64,000 bases of DNA from Galeopsis tetrahit (lineage: Eukaryota; Streptophyta; Magnoliopsida; Lamiales; Lamiaceae): the NCBI GenBank assembly GCA_963675135.1, contig OY776120.1, positions 10,940,001 to 11,004,000 on the forward strand. Reading direction: 5' to 3'. Positions within the stretch are counted from its first letter, which is position 1; every line of letters starts with the position of its first letter. Made by a program: the position numbers and the translations under genes. The notes beneath the pieces were generated by a model that was not told where the DNA came from, searched no databases, and saw only the letters and a list, made by a program, of their open reading frames with translations. Positions 1 through 11,129 of this stretch are shown one piece after another.

Positions 1-883
1 AAGTTTACAAACTTCATCCTCACTTTTCATTTTCCTTTCTTTTTCAAGCATTCATGACCTCATCTTTTTGAACCATTTTTTTCTTTTCAAGCTTTTGGGG
101 CTCTTTGTCCCTCTTTTCTTTTCCTTGATTTTCTTTTCATCTTTCTCTTTTTTTCTTTCAACTTTTCCAATTTCTCCTTCCACCAAAGATATTTATTTAA
201 GCACATGTTTTTTTTTTCACTTTGTCTTTCATCCCCACTAGATATAGGAATCAAAAGGCTCAAAAAGGCTAAGTGGTTAACATTGTAGTTTGCCAAGAAA
301 ATGAGGAATTAAGCTCAAGGAGCTAACTACGGAAAATTACTTCGGTTTTGGGAAATTTTAGCTAAGTGACTCTTTTAGAACAAGATGGCCTATATCACGT
401 CACAAAGTTTCACACAATCATGCTTTCAAACAAGAACTTGGGCAAGTTCTAGGATCACTAGCAATAACCTAGTCCACTCTCAAATGAACTAAACCGGATT
501 ACATGCTCGATTTAAGCCTCAATTCTCACCGGTTTATTCAATAGGACTCTCACATTCGTCAAATGTCCTCAATCAACAACACATCATGCATTCATGCTAT
601 CAAAGATCACAAATATGAGCACAATCATGATACTATATCCAACATCAATCAGGCTTACATTCAAAGCAAATAGAGATCATCACAACTACTTCAACAATGG
701 ATTCCAATGACTATTCATGCTCACATTTCACCAAATGTCCACTACCCAACATATGATCAAAACCAACTTAAACAATCTAAGCATGTGAAAGCCAAGTGTG
801 CACCGGTGCAAAGTGTGACACAAGTAGAACGACGAACCGGTGCAAGGGTAACAACTAGTAGAAAAATAAAAGAAAAATAACTC

Positions 884-927
884 CCCCAAACTTAGAATTT
901 TACTATGTAAAAATTCTAAGTTTGGGG
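884..927. repeat. Perfect hairpin around a PPT-like motif
   Basis: Arms 884-901 and 910-927 are exact 18-bp reverse complements around an 8-base loop. The arm contains CCCCAAACTT; its complement AAGTTTGGGG is the polypurine motif seen next to the LTR of the related gag-only element. A role in plus-strand priming or RNA structure is inferred only. Confidence 0.75.
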
Positions 928-1114
928 CTACAAGTTGTTACCTCCCTCCTTGCACATCCAATGCTTTTCAAAGAGCACCATTGCATCACTTGCTTTCTCT
1001 TTTCAAAGTTGGCCTTGCTTCTTCTTCATTCACCAAGACAAGGTATCCACAATTCTCCTCAACCATACCTACAAAGAAACTAAGCTATCAATACTACTCA
1101 AGCAATAAAACCTT

Positions 1115-1161
1115 GGGTTGCCTCCCAAGAAGCGCTATTTTTAACGTCATATGCCGGACGG
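1115..1161 (-). other. Conserved post-stop box shared with the gag-only element
   Basis: Starts GGGTTGCCTCCC, then an AGCGCTA core, then TTTAACGTC, ending TATGCCGGACGG. Nearly the same box lies at 12,836-12,882. In both elements it sits just downstream (minus strand) of the last stop codon: 1,174 here and 12,895 there. Conservation in non-coding DNA between diverged elements suggests a cis function, unknown. Confidence 0.7.
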
Positions 1162-1173
1162 TTGCTTCTTCTT

Positions 1174-3696
1174 TCAAGCCTCATCCAAGCGAAGCGACTC
1201 CACCATTCGAAGTTGCTCGTTTCCAAAGTAATGCTTCACTCTTTGTCCGTTCACCACAAAGGTTGTTCCATTCTTACCAATAAGTTCCACATTTCTCATG
1301 GGCGTCACATTCTTAATCACAAAGGGCCCCGACCACTTTGACTTCAACTTGCCCGGAAATAGCCTCAACCTTGAGTTGAACAATAGGACTTGTTCTCCAA
1401 CTTGAAACTCCCTCCTTTCAATCATCTTGTCATGAAATCTCTTGGCTCTTTCTTTGTGAATCTTAGAGTTCTCAAAAGCTCAATTCCTAAACTCATCAAG
1501 CTCATTAATCATCATCTTCCTTTTTTCTCCGGATGCCTTAAGATCAAGATTCAACTCATTGATAGCCCAACGAGTTCTCAACTCCACTTCTACGGGTAGA
1601 TGACAAGACTTACCATACACAAGTTGGTAGGGAGATGTGCCCAAAGGTGTCTTGTAGGCGGTTCGATATGCCCAAAGAGCATCATCCAACTTGATAGCCC
1701 AATCTTTCCTTTTTAACCCAACGGTTTTCTCCAAGATTTGCTTCACTTCTCGATTGGCAAGCTCCGTTTGCCCATTAGCTTGAGGGTGATATGGTGTGGT
1801 CACCCTATGCTTTACTCCATACTTTGTCAAAAGTTGGTCAAGCTATCGGTTGCAAAAGTGTGAACCACCATCACTCACTAACGCTCTTGGAGTACCAAAA
1901 CGAGTAAAAATATTCTTCCTCAAAAAGTTGAGGACCACCTTGGCATCATTTGTAGTGGTTGGAATGGCTTCAATCCACCTAGAGACATAATCAATGGCCA
2001 AAAGGATGTAGGAAAATCCATGAGAGATGGGGAATGGCCCCATAAAATCAATCCCCCATACATCAAAAAGCTCCACCTCAATCACATTCTTCATAGGCAT
2101 CTCATGCCTCTTTGAAATATTTCCCATCCTTTGGCACTTGTCACACTTCTTCACAAAAGCTTCACAATCCTTAAAAATGGATGGCCAATAGAAACCACTT
2201 TGAAGAACCTTGTGAGCCGTCCTATTTGCTCCAAAATGACCTCCATAAGGAGATGAATGGCACTCTTCAATTACTTTCTCCCACTCATCTTCCCCCAAGC
2301 ACCTTCTCATGATCATATCCGAACACCATCTATAAAGAAATGGATCCTCCCAAACATAGAGCTTTACATCATGGTAAAACTTCTTCTTTTGATGGAATGA
2401 AAGGTTTGGTGGTGGTGTTCCGGTGGCTATGTAGTTTACAAAGTCGGCGAACCATGGACATGTTTCTTTGATGGCAAGAATTTGCTCATCGGGAAACCAC
2501 TCTTTGATAGGGACTTGGATGTCCTTTTCCTCCACATTCTCAAGTCTTGAGAGATGATCCGCCACCACATTTTCACATCCGTTTCTATCCCTTATCTCCA
2601 CGTCAAATTCTTGCAAAAGGAGCACCTATCTTATCAACCTTGGTTTGGCTTCTTTCTTCTAAATCAAATACTTGAGAGCCGTGTGATCCGTGTACACTAT
2701 GGTCTTAGCTCTCACCAAGTATGCTCTAAACTTGTCAAAACTATAAATCACGGCTAGCATCTCCTTCTCCGTTGTGGTGTAATTCTTTTGAGCCGGATTC
2801 AAAGTTTTGCTTGCATAGTAAATCACATGAAAGAGCTTGTCTCTCTTTTGGCCCAAAGCTACTCCAATAGCATAGTCACTAGCATCACACATGATCTCAA
2901 ATGGTTGACTCCAATCGGGTATCACCAATACGGGAGCTTTGATCAAGGCCTCTTTCAAGATTTCAAATGACTTTATACACTCTTCATTAAAGATGAAGGT
3001 GGCACCCTTCTCCAACAATGCACACATGGGCTTGGCTATCTTTGAAAAATCCTTGATAAATCTTCTATAAAACCCGGCATGTCCAAGAAAACTCCTAACC
3101 GCCTTCTAATTGGTTGGTGGAGGTAACTTTTCAATTGCCACAATCTTTGCTCTATCAACCTCAAGCCCTTTAGCCGAAATCTTGTGCCCAAGCACAATCC
3201 CTTCCTTCACCATGAAGTGGCATTTCTCCCAATTAAGCACGAAGTTGGTATCTATGCATCTTTGTAAAACACAAGAGAGGTTACGTAGACATGTATCAAA
3301 GCAATGACCAAATACGGAAAAATCATCCATGAATACCTCCATTATGTTTTCAATCATACCATGAAAAATAGCCATCATGCATCGTTGGAAGGTGGCGGGG
3401 GCATTACACAATCTAAATGGCATTCTCCTAAAAGCAAAAGTACCATAAGGGCAAGTAAAAGTTGATTTCTCTTGGTCCTTAGGATCAATCAAAATTTGAT
3501 TGTATCCCGAGTAACCATCAAGAAAGCAATAATACTCGTATCCCGCCATCCTATCCAACATTTGATCAATAAAAGGCAAAGGGAAGTGATCTTTCCTAGT
3601 GGCACTATTCAACACACGATAATCAATGCACACTCTCCACCCCACAATGGTCCTAGTAGGAATATCCTCTAAGGCTTCGGTTTTAACAATGGTCAT
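1174..3696 (-). pseudogene. Decayed gypsy pol: reverse transcriptase, RNase H, integrase
   Basis: One reading frame covers 3,696 down to 1,174 but is cut by in-frame stops ending at 3,106, 2,659, 2,626, 1,843 and 1,480, four of them TAG. Reverse transcriptase shows the FMDD catalytic motif at about 3,333-3,322 and the FLDGYSGYNQI palm motif. RNase H follows (CDASDYAIG; YTDHTALKYL). Integrase has the His/Cys zinc region (HxxxxGGHFGANRT, then CDKCQ), the core WGIDFMGPFP motif, the SDGGSHF aspartate motif and a C-terminal tail with FPGKLKSKWSGPF. The enzymes would copy and insert the element in the nucleus or virus-like particle; this copy cannot make them. The stops are consistent with decay after silencing, which is an inference. 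Confidence 0.9.
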
Positions 3697-4371
3697 ACCC
3701 CCCTTCCCCCCTTCTTAGGTACCACTTGTGTTGGGCTCACCCACTCACTATCACTTATGGGAAAAATTATGTCATTATCTAACCACTTCAACACCTCTTT
3801 TCTTACCACTTCTTGCATTATGGGGTTCAATCTTCTTTGACCTTGGGCTTTAGGCTTAATAGACTCATCTAGTCTAATTTTATGTATGCAAATATGAGCC
3901 GGTATACCCTTCAAATCCGAAATATCCCAACCAATAGCCGATTTATACGTTCTAAGCACCCTAAGCAATTTTTCTAACTCAAGCTCATGCAAGTATGAAG
4001 AAACAATAACCGGAAAGAGTTCACCTTGTTCAAGATAGGCATATCTCAAGTGCTCCGGAAGTGGTTTCAAGTCGAGCTTCCTTCCCTTCTCTTGAGCTTT
4101 TGGTTTCTCCTTAGCTTCCTCTTTTGGTGCTTCCAATGTGTAACATGAGGGCCAAGTGTCAAGATTTTTGTGAGGAAATCTTTGACACTCTTCAAGTAAA
4201 ACCCCCCCAAACTTGGCTTCTTGTTGTATCTCCATGAATTTCTCCTCCTTTTTGATTGGAAGCTCTTTCAAAACATCAAGAGAAGACATATATTCAAACA
4301 ATTCTATATCATTAAGCTCATCAAAATTGAAATCAAAAGGAATAGAAGAGAGTGAGTTAAGAGAATTATGC
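3693..4371 (-). pseudogene. Gypsy pol fragment: linker and N-terminal reverse transcriptase
   Basis: Continues the pol of the outer element upstream (minus strand) of the catalytic RT segment. It shows a Lys/Glu-rich linker, then SYLHELELEKLLRVLRTYK, the GWDISDLKGIPAHICIHKI motif that opens gypsy RTs, and SEWVSPTQVVPKKGG. The frame breaks at a run of G (minus strand; plus 3,700-3,715), after which the RT carries on in another frame from 3,696. Its other end is cut by the LINE insertion at about 4,372. Together with 5,042-5,331 it was once one reading frame. Confidence 0.85.
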
Positions 4372-5043
4372 GGAGGTATGGAGCAACATCGTTCCGGCCA
4401 AAGCTGCTGCTATGGCGTGGAGGCTACTGCACAATAGGCTACCGACCCGGGATAACCTAGTAAAGAGGAAGATACCTTTAACGGATGACGACGCCTTATG
4501 CCCACTATGAAAAGAGGAACTTGAATCCGCAGCCCATGTGTTTTTGGAGTGCAAGACAACGAGAGATCAGTGGCACCAAATCCACAAGTGGATCGACCTC
4601 TTCTCGCCGATGCAAAACAGAATTCCGGAACACTTCCTGGGATTCTCCGGAACTTTCGCAGGCCGCAGGGGTCGGAAGAGGGCTATTGGCATGTGGATAT
4701 GCACTGTGTGGATGATATGGAGATGGAGAAACAAAATAGTGTTCGAGGGGGAAGGCTGGGACGAGCAGAAAATCATTGACGAGACAAAGGGAAGGATGTG
4801 GAGCTGGTTTTGCTGTCTGGACCGAAACATCAAGCAAACCACGTTCGTGGACTGGATTACAAAACCGAGACAACTTATTGAAGACTAGTGCTAAAACAGA
4901 GATATGGGAGTGCTCTGTTATCTTTTTATCTTATTTCTTTACTGTGCTTTCTTCTTTCTGCTTACACAGGTACCTCTTGTACCATTTTCTATTGTTTAAA
5001 ACATTACATGGAATAAAAAGCTTCTTTGCCTGATCAAAAAAAA
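4372..5043 (+). mobile_element. 5'-truncated LINE (non-LTR) insertion with zf-RVT region
   Basis: A plus-strand segment interrupts the gypsy pol and ends in an oligo-A run (5,034-5,043), as expected of a 5'-truncated LINE. It encodes the C-terminal zinc-binding region of a plant LINE reverse transcriptase: KAAAMAWRLLHNRLPTRDNL, then ESAAHVFLECKTTRDQWHQI, then an acidic/Trp-rich tail MIWRWRNKIVFEG ending at 4,888. A TGA at about 4,505 replaces the second zinc Cys position. Flanks share an imperfect target duplication (TTATGC preceded by related purine-rich bases on both sides), so the ends are good to a few bases. Confidence 0.85.
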
Positions 5044-5331
5044 AGATTCTCTTATGCAAAAATCAAGTGGATCCTTTGAGTTGCTCTTTTCCATGTGCAT
5101 ATCCACACAAGCTTGCACATTATTGATCATGTTGCACTCAAAGACCTCATCCTCATCATCTCTAAACTTGATGGCCTTGTAGATATTGAACAACACTTTC
5201 TCGTTGTTCACTTGAAGCTCCAACTCCCCTTTCCTCACATTAATGATAGCTCCACCGGTTGCCAAAAATGGTCTTCCCAAGATGAGTGGAATATACTTAT
5301 CCTCCTCCATATCTAACACCACAAAGTCCAC
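5042..5331 (-). pseudogene. Gypsy protease C-terminal fragment
   Basis: Contains DFVVLDMEEDKYIPLILGRP followed by FLATGGA, the C-terminal half of the retropepsin fold of Athila/Tat elements. The same segment is intact and in frame in the gag-only element at about 13,530-13,380. Here it is out of frame with the upstream gag-protease ORF because of a one-base change near 5,326-5,331, and its downstream end is severed by the LINE. Confidence 0.85.
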
Positions 5332-7529
5332 CGGAAAGATAACTTATCAATATTAACCAACACATCTTCTACTATACCCAAGGGGTATGTCATGGATCGA
5401 TCCGCCAATTGAAGGCTCATTGTGGTTGGTGTAAGCTTTCCCAAACCAAGTGACTTGAATATGGACAAAGGCATAAGATTAATACTAGCTCCCAAATCAC
5501 ACAAAGCTTTAAATGTACCTCCATCTCCAATAACACATGGTAAAGTGAAGGATCCGGGGTCTCTAAGCTTTTGAGGTAGCTTTGCTTGAATGATTGAGCT
5601 ACACTCCTCGGTCAAGTGCACCGTTTCATACTCCACCATTTTCCTCTTGTTTGACATGATTTCTTTCAAGAACTTGGAATAATGGGGCATTTGTTCTAAA
5701 GCTTCGGCAAAGGGGATGTTGATGTGGATCTTCTTGAACATCTCCACAAACTTGGCAAATTTGTTGTCTAAGCCCTTTTTCTTCAACCTTTGAGGATATG
5801 GAAGAGGTACCACATTCTTGCCTTTGTCTTGAGGAGGGATTGCCTCCTCACACTTCTTCTCCTCTACTTTCTCTTCTTCCCTCACTATCTCTTCTTGCCT
5901 CTCTTTCTCTTGTCCATCTTCTTTGTCGACATCCTCGGGTGCCATTACCATTTCCTCCTCTTGTGGCATCTTTGGCCCATCGTAGCTCGTCCCACTTCTT
6001 AGCTTTATAGCCTTACAATGTTCCTTGGGGTTGAGCTCCGTGTTTGAAGGAAATTGCCCCAGAGTGTGTTGACTACCGATGACATTAGAAATTTGACTCA
6101 CTTGCTTCTCTATGGCTTTCACATTATTTGCCACATTTTTTATCATTTCCCCTTGTTCATTAAGTCTTTGCCGAGTTATGTTTGCATTCTCCCTAGTCTC
6201 TCTCATAAAGTTCTTTATTTCCCCCATAAAAGCACCAAACATGTCCTCCAATGACAACTTTGATGAAGGCTCCACAATAGCTCCATCTCTAACATTAAAA
6301 TTTGGAGGTGGGATGATGGCATTCCTTGTGTTGGCATAGGAGAAGTTTTCGTGTTGTCTCAACACGGGATGGTAATGATTTGGGTTAGGGGGATTTTGTC
6401 TCTCGTTCCAACCTCTTTCCCGAAAATGACGGTCCCTTTGATTGTTCATATAATGGGCCTCTTCATATTGATCATCACTAGGTCCCATTAATGACTTGGC
6501 CGCCATCATCGAAGTCAACTTGTCTACCTTGTTGGATAGAGTAGCAAAATCATTCGACTCCTTAGTGGAAGCAACTTTCCGGGCTTGCCTTCTCTCGGAT
6601 GGCCATTGGTTTCCGTTCGTTGTCATCTCCTCTAGGAGCACATAACCCTCATCCGTTGTCTTCCCTAACAAAGAACCCCCTCCGGCCGAGGCATCCACCA
6701 TTCCTCTCGTACGATGGTCCATCCCGTTGTAGAAGTAACAAATCAATTGGTCCCTTGAGAACCCATGTTGAGGACAGCTTCTTATAAGATCCTTGAAGCG
6801 CTCCCAAGCTTCGGCTAGGGACTCATCCTCATCTTGCATAAATGATAAAATCTCTCCTCGTATCTTGATGGTCTTGCTTGGAGGAAAGTATTTCATAAGA
6901 AAGGCATCTACAAGGTCGGCCCAATTTTCGATCGTCCTTAGATCAAGAGACATGTACCATTGTTTTGCACGATCACGGAGGGAAAATGGGAACAATTGGA
7001 GACGGATGTAATCTTGAGAGACACGGTTGATCTTAACCGTTCCACTTATCTCTAAGAATTGAGATAAATGGAGGTTAGGATCCTCCTTCGACAACCCTCC
7101 AAATTGGTTGTTTTGGACCATCATGATTAGCGCCGGTTTGAGCTCAAAGTTATGAGCATCAATGGGTTCCCTACCCGCTCCTCCATATGGTCTAGGGATA
7201 GGGCGGAAGTGGTCTCTCAAGACTCGTTGATTCCCGTTTTCCTCCCTTTGCTCTCCATTTCTCTCCATACCAATATTCTCTTCACCTCTCCGACGAAAAT
7301 TGTCCCTTAGTACTCCTTGAGGTCGGTTACCTCCATTCCCGTTAGGTTCCTCAACTCCTTCTACCCCGTGATTCTCAAATTCTTCCTCTTCTTCAACCGG
7401 ATTTTCCCGTCGATTCATTCTTTCCAACTCTAGTCTTCTCCTTTCGGCGTTCCTTCTTCGACAATTGGCTTCAATCTCCGGATCTAAGGGTAACACTTCT
7501 TGGTGGTTCCTCCTAGATCGTGTGATCAT
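5313..7529 (-). CDS. Gypsy Gag and N-terminal protease (738 aa, frameshifted end)
   Basis: Structural Gag of the outer element. It starts at a MITRSR N-terminus that is also used by the gag-only element, which supports this start. It contains a retrotransposon gag region (AKQWYMSLDL, FLMKYFPPSKT, EAWERFKDLIRSCPQHGF; about residues 190-290), a charged Gln/Asn-rich middle, and the start of the protease with LCDLGASINLMPLS, the presumed catalytic Asp at residue 678. No CCHC knuckle is seen. The last few residues are frame-shifted and the protease continues in another frame at 5,331. Gag would form the virus-like particle. Intact over most of its length, but the product would lack the protease C-terminus. 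Confidence 0.88.
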   Translation of the reverse strand: MITRSRRNHQEVLPLDPEIEANCRRRNAERRRLELERMNRRENPVEEEEEFENHGVEGVEEPNGNGGNRPQGVLRDNFRRRGEENIGMERNGEQREENGNQRVLRDHFRPIPRPYGGAGREPIDAHNFELKPALIMMVQNNQFGGLSKEDPNLHLSQFLEISGTVKINRVSQDYIRLQLFPFSLRDRAKQWYMSLDLRTIENWADLVDAFLMKYFPPSKTIKIRGEILSFMQDEDESLAEAWERFKDLIRSCPQHGFSRDQLICYFYNGMDHRTRGMVDASAGGGSLLGKTTDEGYVLLEEMTTNGNQWPSERRQARKVASTKESNDFATLSNKVDKLTSMMAAKSLMGPSDDQYEEAHYMNNQRDRHFRERGWNERQNPPNPNHYHPVLRQHENFSYANTRNAIIPPPNFNVRDGAIVEPSSKLSLEDMFGAFMGEIKNFMRETRENANITRQRLNEQGEMIKNVANNVKAIEKQVSQISNVIGSQHTLGQFPSNTELNPKEHCKAIKLRSGTSYDGPKMPQEEEMVMAPEDVDKEDGQEKERQEEIVREEEKVEEKKCEEAIPPQDKGKNVVPLPYPQRLKKKGLDNKFAKFVEMFKKIHINIPFAEALEQMPHYSKFLKEIMSNKRKMVEYETVHLTEECSSIIQAKLPQKLRDPGSFTLPCVIGDGGTFKALCDLGASINLMPLSIFKSLGLGKLTPTTMSLQLADRSMTYPLGIVEDVLVNIDKLSFRWTLWC

Positions 7530-7682
7530 AAACCGTGTCTATCAAAAGAGCAAACGAGAGTGAGAATTGCAAATAAGATCAAGATAACAAACACAAATAT
7601 TTTTGGAATTTTGCAAATAAAGAAAGCAAGTAAATGTCTAAACTAAAATCCTCCTAACCTACACTCTAGAGCTCTAAACCTT

Positions 7683-7698
7683 CCCGGCAACGGCGCCA
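7683..7698 (-). promoter_or_regulatory. Primer-binding site, tRNA-Asp type (outer gypsy)
   Basis: Minus strand reads TGGCGCCGTTGCCGGG, the complement of the 3' end of plant tRNA-Asp. It lies six bases inside the 5' LTR edge at 7,705 and fixes the element's orientation. Confidence 0.9.
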
Positions 7699-7704
7699 TA
7701 AACT

Positions 7705-7940
7705 TGATTCACGTGTTATGCAACACTAAATAAACAACCGCAAGTGTACGGTGTCTATTGTAGCGTGATAAGCACGAGGTCGATCCCACAAGGAGGCTAA
7801 GCGTAAAAGTGGTAGTTTGCTAGTCGAGTTCTAAGTAGACGTGATCGATAATTTGAATATGATGGTTTACTCTAAAATTACCTACCAAGTGTCACAACTA
7901 AGTAATAAAGAGCAAAAACGAAATCGATCTACTAGCATGC
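7705..7940 (-). repeat. 5' LTR of the outer gypsy element, part next to the PBS
   Basis: Begins TGATTCACGT on the plus strand, which is the CA end of the minus-strand LTR. It is cut at 7,940 by the copia element; CATGC (7,936-7,940) is repeated at 29,720-29,724, where the LTR resumes. Joined length is about 1.74 kb. Confidence 0.85.
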
Positions 7941-9270
7941 TGTTGGGATATGAATCCTAGAACAAGTCCTAAATGATGAATAAAAGATAAAAGATGAAGT
8001 TTTGATAAGCCAAAAGAAGACTTGAATATTTTCTAAGTGTTGACTGATCTAGTCTAGTTAAGTTGAAGTCGTCTTGTACAGATCAGTAGAATTCACAAAG
8101 ACAAGTACAATTTTATAATACAAGTATTATTGAAAGATAAGTACGATTTATAAGTACTTCATATATTCATATTAGATTGTATATGTTAGATTGTTATTGA
8201 GCTATAATTGTTGTATAGAGCTCATGTTTTTATATGTAATAGATAGATTCATTGTATAGTTATAAGTTGACTAAGCTTTGTTATAAAAGCTTAATGTAAT
8301 GTAATAGTCTTGTTAGATGATAGGACTAGATTAGTTCTATTAGAAGTCTACTGCACAAGAAGAGAAGACCAGTCTACTACTCAAGACAGGTGGACTACAA
8401 GTCAAGTGCATCTACTAGACTACACAAGACAAGTTAACATTAAGTTAGTTACAAATACGCGTGAAAGATAAAGATTGAAGAATTAGTTAAGGAATAACTA
8501 ATTAACTAAAGAAACGCGTGGAAGGATATAAAGAATCAGTTACAAGTCAGTTATCAAGAATGGTTGGTTACAACTACCCGAATTCTTGAAGTTCGAAGTC
8601 TATAAATACTTGAAGGAGTTTATCATTTAAAGACTACTGATAATTGAGATACTGATTACTGAGATATTGATACTGCAAGCATTGTTGAAGATTCAAGTGA
8701 AGTTTTCTCTCAGAGATTGAAGTTCAGAAAGTAAAGCTACACAAGACAAGTGAAGATCAGAAGGCTACTACTGAACGAAGAGAAGTTTTATTTTCTTTTG
8801 TTGTTTCAAGTTGCTAGTTACTTGTAAAATAGCTAGTAAGATCGAAGAGGCACTTGGAAGTGTTATCGAGAAGATCTAAGTCTTATTTCTTGGGACTTAA
8901 AGCCACAAGAACATATTACTCCATTGGACGAGTTAATAAGAATTTCACAACTGGGTTTGTGAGAGTGGATGTAGACAAGTTGTCGAACCACTATAAATCT
9001 CGTGTTTGATTTACTTTACTGTTTTGTTTGTTGTTTAATTGATTAATTGTTTAGTTAATTGAATTACATAACTGAACTAGACTAGTTGAGTATACATAAA
9101 ACAGAGTTCTCGAATTAAGTTGAGTATAATCTTTAATTGGGCTCATTGATAATTTCGTATTCCGCACAGTGTAATTCTGATATATCGAAAGATTTTAGAA
9201 AAGTCTATTCACCCCCCTCTAGACATTTTCTTTAGCTTCCCTCGATATTAACTCAACTTAGGGACCTACA
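7941..9270 (+). repeat. Copia 5' LTR
   Basis: 1,330 bp, TGTTGGGATATG to GGACCTACA. A TATA box (TATAAATA, about 8,601) marks the probable U3/R promoter that drives the element. Confidence 0.95.
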
Positions 9271-9272
9271 AG

Positions 9273-9284
9273 TGGTATCAGAGC
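9273..9284 (+). promoter_or_regulatory. Primer-binding site, initiator tRNA-Met type (copia)
   Basis: TGGTATCAGAGC two bases after the 5' LTR end, the usual plant copia primer site. The untranslated leader continues to 9,354, is split by the gag-only element, and resumes at 17,894. Confidence 0.95.
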
Positions 9285-9354
9285 AGTAGTTTACGAACTG
9301 CTGTTTCTTGATAACCGACTTAAGACTTAGGGTGAAGTCTTGGTCCTTGATTGT

Positions 9355-11115
9355 TGACTTGGATGTATTTTTGCACACTTTTTACAACTATACGATCCCC
9401 ACAAGCGTATGGGTTCGTTAGTAGTACGATAAGTATACCAAGTAAAATTTCGTTCCAAGGACCTAATTGAGTGCTAGTGAATCCCTAAAGTTACGAGTAT
9501 GCATGCTATTGTACTAACTACACGTGTTTGTTTGGATTTTTGGGAATAAGAACAAAAATATTAAACTAGATTAACTAAATTAATGAAAACTAGTGACAAA
9601 AATAACAAGTTATCTAACTTTCGTTGGAAAGTGCAAGGGAAGGGTATTGCCTCGGGTGTTTCCGTTTTGTGGGTAATTCAATGAGTTAACGAACCAATTG
9701 CATGAATTAAACTATGGTTTTGGATTAAGCTAAAGGCTATCACTCGTGTGTGTAGACCAATCCCTTGTGAGGCTTAGGTGAACACGTGCATCGATTAGCA
9801 ATTATATAGTCTAATCAATACCATAAGCTCCTAAGATAGTGTCTCATAAACACGTTCAACACGGTTACTAATGCTTATGAGACGCCCTTTCACTAATCTA
9901 ATAGACGACCTCTAATCGACTAGTGTCTAGTGTCGTCGATCTAAGCAATCAACCCCCGGTCGGTGTAGCTAATTACTATGTTAATTCTAATTGATTAATT
10001 CAAGCTCATACACACACTCTTAATCATGCAACCCAATACGGTCGTTGAAGTCGACAAAACTAACAATGCTAGCTAATAGGGTGAATTAATCAATTGAATC
10101 ATGAAAATTACAACACTAGAAACATATACACCCAATTCCTAAGCTAATCATGCAATTAATCTATAATTACACTAAACACCCATCAAAACATTCACACCCA
10201 AGGCAATAAGAGCTTAGCCCATGGTTCTAGAAGAGAATTCCATGGTTAAAACAACTAATAACATCAAACTCATAGTAGAATAACAAAAGATTGAAGAAAT
10301 TAAGAAAATACTAAATTGAATTGCAAAATAGAATAATATCACCTTGATCATGAGAATTTAGCTACAAACCGATGTAATAGACGATGCCCGATGATAATCG
10401 TAGCTTGATTCGAAGTAAAAACCACTATTCTATCTAATCTAATTAAGAATCTAAACTAAAAATGAAGAACACCTACAACTATGTGAATGTGTGTGTGAAT
10501 TGCTTGTAAAAGGAGTAAGAGACTCCCTTTTAAAACTCAAATTTGATCTATTTATAGTTGGGGTAGAAGTCTTGAATTAATTTTGCAATTAGGCCCTTGA
10601 AATATGGAGAAAATGGGCCAAAAACCCCGAAAATGAAGTGACCCGGCCGGGTGGCTCCCACCCGGGCATGCCACCCGGCCAAAACACGAACAAACACACT
10701 TTTGGGCCTTGCCCGGGTCGAAACCACCCGGCCGGGTGGGTTTCACCCGGGCAAAATACGAAACTACTTCATTTTTGGCTCTGCCCGGGTCGAAGTGACC
10801 CGCCCGGGTCGTTTCTACCCGGGCATGTATTTTTGTCTCTTCGTATCTCGAGCTTCCGACCTCCGATTGACTCGATTCTTTTTTCCATTCCACTCCATTT
10901 TTCGAGACGAATCCAACCGTGCACTCCTCTTCCTGATCCAGTAAAGTATGGTTGGTGTTTTGCTCCAAATTCCATCGTATTTCCTACAAAATCGACAAAA
11001 CACAACCTTTCTCTCATTTCGGCTTAAACAATCATATTCAATGTATAATTAAATGAAATCAACATCAAATGAGCTTCAAATATGCATCTAAATAGTGTAA
11101 ATTCCACCCGAATCA
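9355..11115 (-). repeat. 3' LTR of the gag-only element
   Basis: TGACTTGGATG to CACCCGAATCA on the plus strand, so TG...CA on the minus strand. It holds a minus-strand TATA box (ACTATAAATAG, about 10,548-10,560) and a GC-rich block of CCCGGCCGGG/CCCGGG motifs at 10,640-10,825. Confidence 0.95.
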
Positions 11116-11129
11116 ACTCCCCCAAACTT
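11116..11129 (-). promoter_or_regulatory. Polypurine tract of the gag-only element
   Basis: Minus strand AAGTTTGGGGGAGT directly abuts the 3' LTR and is the expected plus-strand primer. A small hairpin (TTGCTCG, loop TCCT, CGAGCAA) lies beside it at 11,136-11,153. Confidence 0.85.

Larger units (their letters stand above)
1..1173 (-). other. 3' untranslated region of the outer gypsy element
   Basis: No credible coding region. Read on the minus strand it follows the integrase stop. It holds a conserved box at 1,115-1,161, a perfect 18-bp-arm hairpin at 884-927, a pyrimidine-rich block near 90-200, and blocks resembling 11,630-12,060 of the gag-only element, such as a shared 'gctaactacggaaaatt' string. 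The resemblance shows that the two elements belong to related families. The 3' LTR itself is not reached. Confidence 0.7.

Noticed and set aside
10638..11027. ORFs repeated in both gag-only LTRs (also 17,411-17,800)
   Set aside because: LTR sequence duplicated by definition; conservation looks DNA-level, so no gene was called.
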